Shown here in pieces: positions 1 to 12,700 of a stretch of 64,000 bases of DNA; within the stretch, counting starts at the first letter, position 1, and every line of letters begins with the position of its first letter. A program made the translations under genes and the position numbers. This stretch comes from Dryocosmus kuriphilus. Lineage: Eukaryota; Arthropoda; Insecta; Hymenoptera; Cynipidae. Under the pieces are notes generated by a model. That model ran no database searches and had not been told where the DNA came from. It saw only the letters and a program-made list of their open reading frames with translations. The stretch is taken from positions 116,695,344 to 116,759,343 of the forward strand of contig CM076193.1 in NCBI GenBank assembly GCA_038277395.1. Direction: 5' to 3'.

Positions 1-180
1 TTGATTTTTAATTTTAAAAGGTCTATACCCACAAAATATGTAGGGGGCTGTACAAATACCGAGCGCGTAGTGTGAGGTAAATATCGCCCTGAGCGCGAAG
101 CGCGCGTTCAGACAGACGTGGGCTCCAGGCGCGCTCTTCGCGCGATGAGGATGTGCCTGCAAAGCGGACAGATTTTTTTC
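1..180. repeat. GCGC-rich dispersed repeat, copy 1
   Basis: Copy of a dispersed repeat whose core is a run of GAGCGCG/GCGCGC motifs followed by a GCAAAGCGG(A/G)CAGATTTTTTT tail. The same order of motifs recurs at about 2190-2310. It stands out from the AT-rich surroundings by its GC content. It lies beyond the second CLIP-protease exon, so it is probably inside the next intron of that gene. The family is not identified. Confidence 0.6.
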
Positions 181-567
181 TAAACTAAGAATTTTTCTTT
201 GTAAAAAAATCTGATGCATTTCAAAAACAAAACGAACATTATTTTATTGAAAAAGATCAATTTTTTTCACAAAATCGCGCGTTCGATGTTTCATCGAACA
301 TTTTTTTAAAAAGCATACCAAGTTTTGAGTTAGTGTGTCTAAATTTGAAAAAAATTCCTCGTCGTTACTCATTTTTTAGACAAAAATTCAATTCTGTATA
401 CCTAAATAGTGATTTTATTATCTTTTGCCATGCAAGTATTTGTGTAAAGAAAAACTTACAATTAGGAATAGAGGCACGTTATCTGCAAATTTGCGGCTTT
501 GTACAAAATTTATTTTTGAAATTCCTCTTTCCCATTAAATTCTAAATTTATTATCAAATATTCTTAC

Positions 568-887
568 CTCGTCCGGATTTTCTACTGGAATTTCATCCTC
601 TGTATCTAGTACATCTGGTAAAGGAGAAGTGGGTTGATAATCAGCACAACAAATTCCAAAAGCTGGTAGTCCATCCGTTCGAAGATAACTACAGCTGTCA
701 TAGACACCCAAGACCCAACCATCAAGAACACCTAGGTCTGGGATTTTGAAGTAAGGGTAGCATTCCTTGAAGGTAGTACACTGACCAACTTCACCTTTTG
801 AAGTTAGACATTTACCAGGAGGACCACCTTCTTTTTTAAAAGTTAAAATTTGTCGGCCTTCTCGCCCTCGTTTCTCTAAATCTGCAG
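568..887 (-). CDS. CLIP protease exon 2 (CLIP domain)
   Basis: The acceptor ATTACAG ends at 888 and the donor GTAAGA begins at 567. The exon enters in phase 1 and leaves in phase 0 (320 nt). It encodes the whole six-cysteine CLIP domain plus an acidic, proline-containing linker. An ORF seems to begin slightly upstream of the acceptor, but those codons are intronic. Confidence 0.88.
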
Positions 888-3168
888 CTGTAATAATCAA
901 TACAAATCAGAATATTACTTTACTTACAGAAAATTATTTATTGTTTAATTATGAAACATATTCTTAAATTCAATTCCAAAATTTTTAATATTTTTCTAAT
1001 CATTACCAAATTTTTACTTTCTTGAAAAAAAAATTAATTTAATTAAGAAGGAAAGGTTTTAATCATCTTCGCCTCTTTGCAAATACTTTTTCAAACTGAA
1101 AAGTGATCTTTCAAAAAAAAAAAAAAAGTGTATACTGTTTCAGAAAAAAAATATAAACTTAAAAATTTTAATTTGTGGTTGAAAATGTGAAGTCAGTGAT
1201 AAGATTTGCAAGGAAAATAAAATCGGCTAAATTATTTATTTTTTTTATCAAGCCTAAACCCGAAAACATATTTTTGATATACCTGAAAATACGTGTTTAT
1301 GAAATTACAAATCATATGATAAAAAAAATTATCTTTTTTGTTATTTATGATTGAAATGTGCATCTTTAGTTTAAATATTTATTTTATATTACTAGTATTT
1401 TTAATTAGTTTCACAAATGACAAAATTAAAAATTTATGGCATACAGATGTTTCATGATCCCCTAAATCCGAAAAAACATGTTTTACGTTGGTGTCTGTCT
1501 GTCTTTGTCACTGACGTAGTAGTCTGTGAACCGATAACTTTCGAAGGACTAATCAGATTAGGTTGCGCTTTGGCAAACTTCTTTAAAGCATAAAAAGTAA
1601 GGACGAGTTCGTTAACCAGCCACTTTTGACCAACGGTTATGGTTTTATCCATCAAAAACGTTTTTTCAAAAAATCAAAAAATCCATTTTCCGGCTAAACT
1701 ATGCGAGATACAGAAAATATGTTTTTGTTTTAATCGAAAAACGTTATTAAAAATCAAAAATTCAAATTTCCCGCCAAACTATGCAAGATACGAAAAAATT
1801 ATGATAAAAACAAAGTTGTTCAACTCAAAAAGATCTACAAAATTTGATTCAACTATTTTTTGATAAAATGCACGGTTTTGATTTTAATCGAGAAAACGCT
1901 ATTAAAAAAACAAAAATTCAAATTTCCCGCCAAAATATGCAAGATACAAAAGAAATTATAGTAAACAAAGTTGTTCACCTCAAAAAGATCTACAAATTTG
2001 CCCCCTATCATTTTTTTGAACAGACGCGTAGTTTTTGAGTTATTCGTGAAATATGTTATGAAATATAAAGAAAACCACTTTTCAGCAAAACTATGCAAGA
2101 TATGAGAAAATATTAGCAAGCAGAATTGTTCACCTTGGAAAGAGAGAGAGAGAATGTATTCCTTAAGGGCATAATTTCTTTTGTAATTTTTAATTTAAAG
2201 GTTTATACGATCCATAAACACCGAGCACGTAGCGCGAGGTAAATAACCTATCGAGCGCAAAGCGCGCGATGAGAATGTACCCGCAAAGCGGGCAGATTTT
2301 TTTAATAAATAAAGCTTCTAAATTTAAAACGATTATGAGTTCTTTTAAACTGAGATGAATTCAGATTGAAAATTTGTAAAAATATTTACATATTTTAAGT
2401 GTTCGCTCTTACTCTATAATATGTGCTGTAAAATAACAAAAATGTGAAATTTGAGGTTAAAAAAGAAGAATTACAATATTTAAGAAGGGTAGAATTTGAA
2501 AGTTTCCTTTTTAAAAACGTTATATTTTAATTTCCCACGACTTTAATGGAACAAAAAAGGTCCGTTGAACATTAAAGTGTTCATTGCCTCCTCATAAGGT
2601 GCACATAAATAACATTCCTCACGTTACGTTTTGCATCCAAACCCCATAACAGTAAAGAAAACTGCACTGTAAAATATTTTTAAAAAACAACCAATAAAAG
2701 CAACCGTTACAGCTTGCGTCATACTAAATCGGAAAATCGTATTCTTGTCTCTTGTCCGAGGTGTCTTTACTGTCTTTTACTGCGAATCTTATCGTGGTAA
2801 ATATGCACGACCACCTTGTGTCGGTGTACGCAGCCAACATAATAGAATTCCACTTGGCTGTGTCGCGAGTTCGCTGACCGACTCTGATGACTCTGATGAG
2901 TCGATCATCATGTTTAAATTACCTGCACTGTCCAAATTCGTAAAATATCTAATAAGTAAAATAACAATAATAATAATAATAAAAACACATAATGAACCCT
3001 GACTCGAATCTCTTCCTCTTTCGTTCAAAAATCCAAATGCGGAAGTTTCTCACCAACGACAGTAACAGCGTCATCCGATTCCTCGATCCCACTTGCTTCT
3101 GCACCAATCCAAAGTGTCACCAGTAGAAGGGCAGCGATTGTCACCAGACCCTCCCTTCGGCGAAACAT
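568..3168 (-). CDS. CLIP-domain serine protease or protease homologue (5' part, two exons)
   Basis: Predicted secreted protein of the insect CLIP serine protease family, which acts in haemolymph cascades such as melanisation, Toll activation and clotting. Two coding exons join in phase: 3168..3054 and 887..568, with GT-AG boundaries. The first gives a start codon, basic residues and a hydrophobic stretch typical of a signal peptide (residues about 1-25). The second gives a CLIP domain with six cysteines at residues 65, 75, 81, 104, 118 and 119, ending in the characteristic adjacent CC pair. A Pro/Asp/Glu-rich linker follows to residue 145, and the exon ends at a GTAAGA donor in phase 0. The trypsin-like domain is not in the window, so active protease and inactive homologue cannot be told apart. 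The 2.2-kb intron contains a repeat block. Confidence 0.87.
1440..2310. repeat. Dispersed repeat block in the CLIP protease intron
   Basis: A composite repeat. It begins with a TGTCTGTCTGTC stretch and the sequence CGATAACTTTCGAAGGAC. Then come about four diverged tandem units of roughly 150 bp, each holding a CCCGCCAAACTATGCAAGATAC-like core (about 1690, 1770, 1928 and 2085). It ends with a GCGC-rich tail like that at 1-180. Short ORFs across it on both strands are by-products of the repeat. The family is not identified. Confidence 0.6.
3054..3168 (-). CDS. CLIP protease exon 1 (signal peptide)
   Basis: This short exon of 115 nt starts at an ATG and encodes MFRRREGLV followed by a run of Ala/Leu/Val and a small-residue cleavage region. 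It ends at a GTGAGA donor in phase 1, exactly the phase needed by the exon at 887. Without splicing the frame stops after about 10 more codons. The transcript start is not identifiable; sequence upstream (above 3168) would hold the 5'UTR and promoter. Confidence 0.8.
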
Positions 3169-3169
3169 G

Positions 3170-3697
3170 ACCTTGAGTTTAAAATTGCACTCGAATTTCT
3201 TATTTACCGGATTCAGCAGGCTTTTGTCAATTTGGTAATTGTAATGAGGGTGTCACTTGGGGAATAAAACTAATAAAAAATTATTGAAACTAGAGGAACC
3301 AGTGGGACCAACGAGATCAACTTTGGGTCCGGGATGTTGTCTCGAAGGCCGATACTAAGCTGCTAAGCCACTCAATAGTCAAGACTTCGGCTTATAACGG
3401 GCTTGCCCTCCCCTAGCTAACCTGCTTGCCCCCCCCCCCCCCCATCATGGCCCTGTTTCATCGTGATTCTTCTTCTTCGTCTTCTTCGTCGTCCTCTTGT
3501 ACTTCTTCTTTTGCTTCTTTAGCTGATTCCTAATTCCTCTTCATCAATTTCTTAGAGATCTTCTTCTGTTCTTTTTCAGCTTCATCCAAAGGGTTGAGGT
3601 AAATAATTTTTGGAAGAATTTAGACTCTTCGATGAAGTTCCTTAAAATTACTGGAAATTATTTGATATAATTCGATTGTATTATACATATATTTATC
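3170..3697. other. Upstream flank of the CLIP protease gene
   Basis: No coding exon is seen. This would contain the protease gene promoter and 5'UTR, but I could not identify a TATA box or initiator with confidence. It includes a poly-C tract near 3429-3444 and a CTT/CTTCGT-rich simple-sequence stretch at about 3468-3525. Confidence 0.4.
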
Positions 3698-4003
3698 AAG
3701 GGTTGCTACAAGTCAGGGAATTCTGGAAAGTCAGAAAAAATAAGGGAAGACGTGAGAAAGTCAGGGAATTTTCGATAAACTGTATTTGAAGTTTATGAAA
3801 CTCTGTATGACCGTTGTCACAAAAATGGTGTTAAACAAAATTGAGAAATAAACATTTTTTGCATTAACACTATTGATATACTAAGTTTAGTTGTTTTTAT
3901 ACCTGAAAGGAAAATTTATAACGGTCAGGGAAAATGAAAAATTGGTCAGGGAAAAGTCAGGGGATGTCAGGGAATTTAAAATTGGGATTTTGTAGCATCC
4001 CTG
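3698..4003. mobile_element. hAT-like MITE (CAGGG-type ends)
   Basis: Its ends are imperfect inverted repeats: CAAGGGTTGCTACAA on the left, and CAGGGATGCTACAAA read from the right on the opposite strand. The interior has repeated GTCAGGGAA motifs near both ends. There is no ORF and no clean 8-bp target duplication. Ends of this kind are typical of non-autonomous hAT elements. Confidence 0.6.
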
Positions 4004-4352
4004 CTATGAGATGATCCAGATTTTCCAGACCATAGAATTCGATAATCTAGATTTGGTTGAGGCAAAAAGTTTCTGTAAACATTTACTAATTTTTAAAATA
4101 TTTAAGTAATACGAACAGTTACTTAAAGTAAATAAAGAGTATTAATTTTGCACCAATTGAAGGATGTCATTCCATAACTATATAAGCAGCCACACTCACA
4201 AAATCGAAATTGCACACTATGCCCAAGTTGGGTTTTGGTTACCTCCAACGATTTGAATTATAAAAATATTGATGCTCTTTTTTATTTTGTTAGTTTTTAA
4301 GCTTTGCAGTTTAATGAATCGTTTTTTTTCGACTGTCGTATTTATGCATATT

Positions 4353-4380
4353 AATGAATGAATGAATGAATGAATGAATG
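4353..4380. repeat. (AATG)7 microsatellite
   Basis: Seven uninterrupted AATG tetranucleotide units in intergenic DNA. Confidence 0.95.
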
Positions 4381-6543
4381 CAACGCGATAAGTATAAAAA
4401 GGTATTTGATTTGATTTCTTTTTTTTTTATTTATTTATTTTTTTTTTTTGGTGAAGTTTTTGTAAAAGATGGCGCTTAGCTTGTTATGGAATTACATCCT
4501 TCACTTGGATTACTGTAGACAAACTAGTTCAGAAGCTATCGTTTTGATTTGATTAAGGCCGATTTTTACTTATATAAAACTTCCAAGAAATCTTTGAGAG
4601 AGGATTATTAAAAGAAGTTTTAATTTTTTAAAATTCTTATGATCAGGATTTACTAGCTCGATTGTTCATATCATAAATAATTTGATAGACAATTCCATGT
4701 TTTGTTTCGACTCGTTTCGACCATTTTCCTATTCTACAACCCTACCTATCAACTTCGTTTTATCAACGGAATCAACTAGAAATAAATAATATCATTTTTC
4801 TTATGATATTTTGTCAGTGGATACTAATTTTTTATCTTAGATATAATGTCATAAAAAAGTCCATGATTTTTCTTCAGCAAAATGTTTGTTAGATTTAAAC
4901 AAATCGTTGAATATTGGGTCAAAAAGCATTTGTTTCAATCGAGCAAACCCTTTCCCGACCAAACTAATTTTTTTTTGTTTTAAACAACAATTATTTATTT
5001 ATACCCTGGTGGACACAATTAACAACAGGTGTACAGTTTTTTATTTCCAATCAAGAAGGAATGACTTTTGAAATTATTATTTGTCAGGAGACTGTGATAA
5101 TAATAATTTAATAATAATCATTTCCTCAATGACTGTTTTCATTATAAAAAAATGAAAATTAATCTGGCTGAAGATACGGAAAATTTAAAATACTAATCAG
5201 TTTTGTCGGCAAATTGTGAAATACTATTACCACTAGTCAATTCTTATAAAAAAGCTAAAAATTTATGTGTACTTTGAAAAATGAGTGGTGAATAAATTTT
5301 TTTTTAAATTTATATTTGAAACAGACAATTATTGCTGTCTGACAAAATACTACAAAAAAGAGAAATTGCCAATTTATTTGCAGTTGATTACGTCGAATAA
5401 AATTTTTTTTTATGAATGACTTCTAAAATTGTGAATTTTTTAAATAGAATTTGACAGTAATAATAGCTTTTTTTTGAAATATAGTTGTGCACTATGTTTT
5501 GCATATCATCCGAAAACGAAGTAAACAATATTTTGTTTTAAGAAATGGTTTAATTGTGTAGAAAGGTTCTAATTGTAAATTTGCGTTTTAAGAGGATTTA
5601 TGTGAATGATAATAATTGCTAATTTTGAGTTTAGTAGGTAGGTGCCACCGGGACTTAACGTTCTCCAATTCTTGGCAACGACCCATTCGCTTCTTGAACG
5701 GTCGTGGCTTAAATTAAGTTCATATTAATTGGGCTTCTGTAACAATTTTCAGTAAATTTTCCGATTTGAATTAACCTTCTATTTTACTCTTTAATTTAAT
5801 ATACATTTGATGGCATTTTGTAATCTATTTAAATCACTTATAACTTGTAGCTTGTACATGTAACAACATGTAACATCAGTTTAAAATTTGAATATATCTT
5901 CAGAATACCTTTAAGCTTTTCTGATCCTTTATAACCCGAAGATATATTGTAAATTTACTGAAAATTATTCGAAGTATCCTTTCTTTTATTAATTAAATCT
6001 TTGTAATTATATTTTAATCGCAGAGAACCATTATAATCGTTTGCAATAAGTATCTTCCATTTATTTAAAATACCATTTCATTCCTTAATATTTATTTAAA
6101 TACAGTTCGAAATATTTTGTTTTTTTGACCCTGTATAATATTGCGTATTCATACGGAAGGCTTTGTAATCTCTCTCCATGCACTGTTTTACAATAGGTTT
6201 TCATCCTTCGTAATCTGATATATCTTGAAATCTCTTAAATTTCTATAATTCCCCTATAATCCCTTTTAAATGAATTAAATTCATCTGAATTAACGTTAAA
6301 TTTAAAAATTTCTTGTCATACTTACACAGGAAAATCGAACTGTCATGTTAACACCGATTCTAGAGTTAAAAGTGCCTATTATATTTACTATTTTCTTGCT
6401 TCTCTTTATAAATAAAGCATCCTCAAGTAACAGTTACATAGGGTAGCTATGAGGTCAAATGACAAGGGTCAAAAGCCAAGTGTTAAATCAAAAGACAGAG
6501 TTTCAGGACCAGTTGTCAAAAGTCGAAGGTAAATGGTCATAAA
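4381..6543. other. AT-rich intergenic stretch
   Basis: I see no gene, RNA or bounded repeat here. The sequence is strongly AT-rich with many homopolymer A and T tracts, and stop codons are frequent in all frames. Confidence 0.5.
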
Positions 6544-6949
6544 CAGGGTTGCTGCGATCATGGAAAACCTTGAAAACCTGAAAAAGTTATGGAATTTTTT
6601 TTCAGTCATGAAAAACCTGGAAGAGTCATGGGATTTGATCAAATATCGTTATAAAAAATGCATTTGCTCTATTCGAAGTAGTAATCGCGTAAATTTACGT
6701 CACGTCTGAGCTTTACATTTTTTTTCACACCAGAATTAATAATAATTAGTTTAGTTTTTCTCTGAACTGATTAAAAACACATTATTGTTTACTTATATTT
6801 AAGAAAAGTTTTTTTTTTTTTGGTAACTCATCTAGCTCAAAATCTGTCGCAATGATGTAAAAGTTGGTCATGGAATTTTGACAAAAACAGTCTGTAAAAT
6901 CTTTAAAAGTCAGGGAATTTTAAAATCTTCAAATCGTAGCAATCCTGAT
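6544..6949. mobile_element. hAT-like MITE, second copy type
   Basis: The terminal inverted repeats are CAGGGTTGCTGCGAT on the left and CAGGATTGCTACGAT read from the right. Subterminal motifs (TCATGGAA and GTCAGGGAATTTT) resemble the element at 3698-4003, so the two are relatives. There is no ORF and no exact target duplication. Confidence 0.6.
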
Positions 6950-7284
6950 AAATTAATTTTCTGAGGTAAAGGCTCAAACGTTAGGCAGGGCTAGTCTCGA
7001 TTGAGTTGAAACAAAAAGTACTTGCGCATCCAGTTTCTCTTTTGCACGTGTTACGGGAATGCCCCCAGTTATATGTTATTGTGCCAAGAATGGAAAAAAT
7101 CGTACTGCGAGTTTCTGAAAAAAAACGGTTTTTTTTTTTTCGTTTCTAACAATTAAAAATGCATTTTTCTCGAAAACGACACAAAATATGAATAGTAGTT
7201 CATAGTTCAAAACTGTCTCCCTTTCTGAAATCTATAAATTTATACTCTCACCAGATGTATCTGGTGTATTCAGAACAAAATTTC

Positions 7285-7315
<31 letters not shown>

Positions 7316-7373
7316 GAAAAACTAGATGAAAATCGACTAAAATAGTATTTATTTTGACAAACTTAAACATATT
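6950..7373. other. Intergenic spacer before the foldback element
   Basis: AT-rich with no gene seen. It includes a 29-base A run at 7285-7313. Confidence 0.5.
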
Positions 7374-7382
7374 CTTCTTTAG
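7374..7382. repeat. Target-site duplication, left flank of FB-1
   Basis: The 9-bp sequence CTTCTTTAG directly abuts the left inverted repeat. The identical 9 bases abut the right inverted repeat at 13147-13155. Confidence 0.88.
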
Positions 7383-7516
7383 AGGTCTGTTAAGTTGGCA
7401 GAACCACTTTGTCAAATCGATGTTTTAAACCTGTCAAAATTTAGGACTTATTTAGGACTAATTCTATACCACATTCACAAATTTTGTACTTTTTGATTTT
7501 TTCAAAAAAAACATGG

Positions 7517-9230
7517 CACCGCTCACTTAACGTTAAGCTGGCATGACCACAACGAGAAACAGATGAACAAATAATGCTATCACTTTTATCAATACGTGAT
7601 TAATTAGGACTTAATTAGTACTATCAAACTGCCCTATTCCGAAATTAATTGTCATTTAATTTTTTCAAAAAATGGCCATTACCGCTGGCTTAACGTTAAG
7701 CTGGCATGGCCACATCGAGAAATAGATGAAAAAATAATGCTATCACTTTTATCAATACGTGATTAATTAGGACTTACTTAGTACTCTCAAACTACCCTAT
7801 TCGAAATTAATTGTCCTTTAATTTTTTCAAAAAATAACCATTACCGCTGGCTTAACTTAACGTTCGAGAAATAGGTGGCTTTTATCAATGGCCACATCGA
7901 TTTTTTCAAAAAAATAGATGAACAAATAATGCAAATAATGCTATCACTTTTATTAATACGTGATTAATTAGGACTTAATTAGTACTCTCAAATTGCCCTA
8001 TTCCGAAACTCCTCAAAAAATGAAACTGCCCTAACATTCTGGCGAAATCGAGAAATTGTCCGTGATTTTAACTTAATTAGTTTCAAAAAAAATTAATGTC
8101 CTTTAATCATTACCGCTGGCTTAACATTAAGCTGGCATGACCACATCGAGAAATAGATGAACAAATAATGCTATCACTTTTATCAATACGTGATTAATTA
8201 GGACTTAATTAGTACTCTCAAACTGCCCTATTCCGAAATTAATTGTCCTTTAATTTTTTCAAAAAATGACCATTACCGCTGGCTTAACATTAAGCTGGCA
8301 TGACCACATCGAGAAATAGATGAACAAATAATGCTATCACTTTTATCAATACGTGATTAATTAGGACTTAATTAGTACTCTCAAACTACCCTGTTCCGAA
8401 ATTAATTGTCCTTTAATTTTTTCAAAAAATGACCATTACCGCTGGCTTAACATTAAGCTGGCATGACCACATCGAGAAATAGATGAACAAATAATGCTAT
8501 CACTTTTGTCAATACGTGATTAATTAGGACTTAATTAGTACTCTCAAACTGCCCTATTCCGAAATTAATTGTCCTTTAATTTTTTCAAAAAATGACCATT
8601 ACCGCTGGCTTAACATTAAGCTGGCATGACCACATCGAGAAATAGATGAACAAATAATGCTATCACTTTTATCAATACGTGATTAATTAGGACTTAATTA
8701 GTACTCTCAAACTACCCTGTTCCGAAATTAATTGTCCTTTAATTTTTTTCAAAAAATGACCATTACCGCTGGCTTAACATTAAGCTGGCATGACCACATC
8801 GAGAAATAGATGAACAAATAATGCTATCACTTTTATCAATACGTGATTAATTAAGACTTAATTAGTACTCTCAAACTGCCCTATTCCGAAATTAATTGTC
8901 CTTTAATTTTTTCAAAAAATGACCATTACCGCTGGCTTAACATTAAGCTGGCATGACCACATCGAGAAATAGATGAACAAATAATGCTATCACTTTTATC
9001 AATACGTGATTAATTAGGACTTAATTAGTACTCTGAAACTACCCTATTCCTAAATTAATTGTCCTTTAATTTTTTCCAAAAATGACCATTACGGCTGGCT
9101 TAACGTTCAGCTGGCATGACCACATCGAGAAATAGTTGAACAAGTAATGACATCATATTTATCAATGCGTAATTAATTAGTAGGTACTCAATTAGTGATC
9201 TCAAAATGCTTAAACAGATTTTTTCAAAAA
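7517..9230 (+). repeat. FB-1 left array, about 10 units of 163 bp
   Basis: Each unit can be recognised by ACCGCTGGCTTAAC. Successive starts are near 7517, 7679, 7843, 8112, 8275, 8438, 8601, 8765, 8928 and 9091, giving a period of 163-164 except where one interval is about 269. Units from 8112 to 9090 are nearly identical, those facing the centre decay, and the unit at 7843-8111 is scrambled. Confidence 0.92.
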
Positions 9231-9789
9231 GCAACTCATATCACCGAAAAACTACAAACAGAAAAATAAATCTGCTTTTCCCAAAATGAAACGCAACTTG
9301 TTCGTGTGCTATTCTAGGACATATTAAATTTCATAACTTATCCAAAAACCAGCCTTATATCTCTTAAAAATACCACCCTTATATTCCGGTTAGCTGACAA
9401 ATTCAATAAAACCTACTTTCTAAACGTGGCATATTTACTAGCGGTTTATTAAAACTTGCTGCTGTCACTTTGTCAACAACAACAAAAAATTAATTAACAA
9501 TAAACAATTTCTAAAATTATTATTACTACATTTATTTAAAATGTATCAGTTCCATTTAGCGAGGTATTTTCAAAGAAGATATACAGTTTCGATTTTGTGA
9601 CTAACATGTTTCACATTTATTAATGCGTAATTAATTAGGTCTCATTTAGTTCTGAAATAAATTTTTAAAAGTCGCTATTCTCACAGTTGTACAAATCGCT
9701 CAAAGCAATTTTTTTCGGAATCTATATAATATGCTAAATCTTAAATAATATTGTTTGGGTTAATTGAAATTTTCTGAGAGAAAATATAT
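9231..9789. other. FB-1 central spacer
   Basis: Mostly non-repeated AT-rich DNA without an ORF. A degenerate piece of the 163-bp unit is visible near 9600-9650, so the arrays may once have reached further inward. Confidence 0.6.
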
Positions 9790-12700
9790 CTTTCATAGAA
9801 TAGGGTAATTTGACAGTACTAATTAAGTTCTAATTAATCATGTATTCATAAATGTGATAGCATTATTTGTTCATATATTTCTCGATGTGGTCTTGCCAGC
9901 TTAACGTTAAGCCAGCGGTAATGGTCATTTTTAAAAAAAATTAAAGGCCAATTAATTTCGGAATAGGGTAGTTTAAAAGTACTAATTAAGTCCTAATTAA
10001 TCACGTATTGATAAATGTGATAGCATTATTTGTTCATCTATTCCTCAATGTGTTCATGCCAGCATAACGTTAAGCCAGCGGTAATGGTCATTTTTTGAAA
10101 AAATTAAAGGACAATTAATTTCGGAATAGGGCAGTTTGAGAGTAATAATTAAATCCTAAATAATCAAGTATTGATAAAAGTGATAGCATTACTTGTTCAT
10201 CTATTTCTCGATGTGGTCATGCCAGCTTAACGTTAAGGCAGCGGTACTGGTAATTTTTTTTTAAATTTAAAGGCAATTAATTTAGGAATAGGATAGTTTG
10301 AGAGTACTAATTAAGTCCTAATTAATCACGTATTGATAAATGTGATAGCATTATTTGTTCATCTATTTCTCAATGTGGTCATGCCAGCGTAACGTTAAGC
10401 CAGCGGTAATGGTCATTTTTTGAAAAAATTAAAGGATAATTAATTTCGGAATAGCGCAGTTTGAGAGTAATAATTAAGTCGTAATTATTCAAATATTGAT
10501 AAAAGTGATATCATTATTTGTTCATCTATTTCTCGATGTGGTCATGCCAGCTTAACGTTAAGGCAGCGGTATTGATAATTTTTTTTAAAATTTAAAGGCA
10601 ATTAATTTAGGAATACGATAGTTTGAGAGTACTAATTAAGTCCTAATTAATCACGTATTGATAAAAGTGATAGCATTATTTGTTCATCTATTTATCGATG
10701 TGTTCATGCCAGCTTAATGTTAAGCCAGCGGTAATGGTCATTTTTTGAAAAAATTAAAGGACAATTAATTTCGGAATAGGGCAGTTTGAGAGTACTAATT
10801 AAGTCCTAATTAATCACGTATTGATAAAAGTGATAGCATTATTTGTTCATATATTTCTCGATGTGGTCTTGCCAGCTTAACGTTAAGCCAGCGGTAATGG
10901 TCATTTTTAAAAAAAATTAAAGGCCAATTAATTTCGGAATAGGGTAGTTTAAAAGTACTAATTAAGTCCTAATTAATCACGTATTGATAAATGTGATAGC
11001 ATTATTTGTTCATCTATTCCTCAATGTGTTCATGCCAGCATAACGTTAAGCCAGCGGTAATGGTCATTTTTTGAAAAAATTAAAGGACAATTAATTTCGG
11101 AATAGGGCAGTTTGAGAGTAATAATTAAATCCTAAATAATCAAGTATTGATAAAAGTGATAGCATTACTTGTTCATCTATTTCTCGATGTGGTCATGCCA
11201 GCTTAACGTTAAGGCAGCGGTACTGGTAATTTTTTTTTAAATTTAAAGGCAATTAATTTAGGAATAGGATAGTTTGAGAGTACTAATTAAGTCCTAATTA
11301 ATCACGTATTGATAAATGTGATAGCATTATTTGTTCATCTATTTCTCAATGTGGTCATGCCAGCGTAACGTTAAGCCAGCGGTAATGGTCATTTTTTGAA
11401 AAAATTAAAGGATAATTAATTTCGGAATAGCGCAGTTTGAGAGTAATAATTAAGTCGTAATTATTCAAATATTGATAAAAGTGATATCATTATTTGTTCA
11501 TCTATTTCTCGATGTGGTCATGCCAGCTTAACGTTAAGGCAGCGGTATTGATAATTTTTTTTAAAATTTAAAGGCAATTAATTTAGGAATACGATAGTTT
11601 GAGAGTACTAATTAAGTCCTAATTAATCACGTATTGATAAAAGTGATAGCATTATTTGTTCATCTATTTATCGATGTGTTCATGCCAGCTTAATGTTAAG
11701 CCAGCGGTAATGGTCATTTTTTGAAAAAATTAAAGGACAATTAATTTCGGAATAGGGCAGTTTGAGAGTACTAATTAAGTCCTCATTAATCACGTATTGA
11801 TAAAAGTGATAGCATTATTTGTTCATCTATTTCTCGTCGTGGTCATGCCAGTTTAACGTTAAGCCAGCGGTAATGGTAATTTTTTGAAAAAATTAAAGGC
11901 CAATTAATTTCGGAATAGGGTAGTTTGAGAGTACTAATTAAGTCCTAATTAATCACGTATTGATAAAAGTGATAGCATTATTTGTTCATCTATTTATCGA
12001 TGTGGTCATGCCAGCTTAATGTTCAGCCAGCGGTAATGGTCATTTTTTGAAAAAATTAGAGGACAATTAATTTCGGAATAGGGCAGTTTGAGAGTACTAA
12101 TTAAGTCCTAATTAATCACGTATTGATAAAAGTGATAGCATTATTTGTTCATCTATTTCTCGTCGTGGTCATGCCAGTTTAACGTTAACCAGCGGTAATG
12201 GTAATTTTTTGAAAAAATTAAAGGCCAATTAATTTCGGAATAGGGTAGTTTGAGAGTACTAATTAAGTCATAATTAATCACGTATTGATAAATGTAATAG
12301 CATTATTTGTTCATCTATTTCTCGTCGTGGTCATGCCAGTTTAACGTTAAGCCAGCGGTAATGGTAATTTTTTGAAAAAATTAAAGGCCAATTAATTTCG
12401 GAATAGGGTAGTTTGAGAGTACTAATTAAGTCACAATTAATCACGTATTGATAAATGTAATAGCATTATTTGTTCATCTATTTCTCGATGTGGCCATGCC
12501 AGCGTAACGTTAAGCCAGCGGAAATGGTCATTTTTTGAAAAAATTAAAGGACAATTAATTTCGGAATAGAGCAGTTTGAGAGTAATAATTAAGTTCTTAT
12601 TATTCAAGTATTGATAAAAGTGATAGCATTATTTGTTCATCTATTTCTCGATGTGGTCATACCAGCTTAACGTTAAGCTAGCGGTAATGGTCATTTTTTG

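Noticed and set aside
2745..3028. Overlapping ORFs on both strands just left of CLIP exon 1
   Set aside because: They lie in the protease intron next to the donor, include an ATT/AAT simple repeat, and show no known motif.
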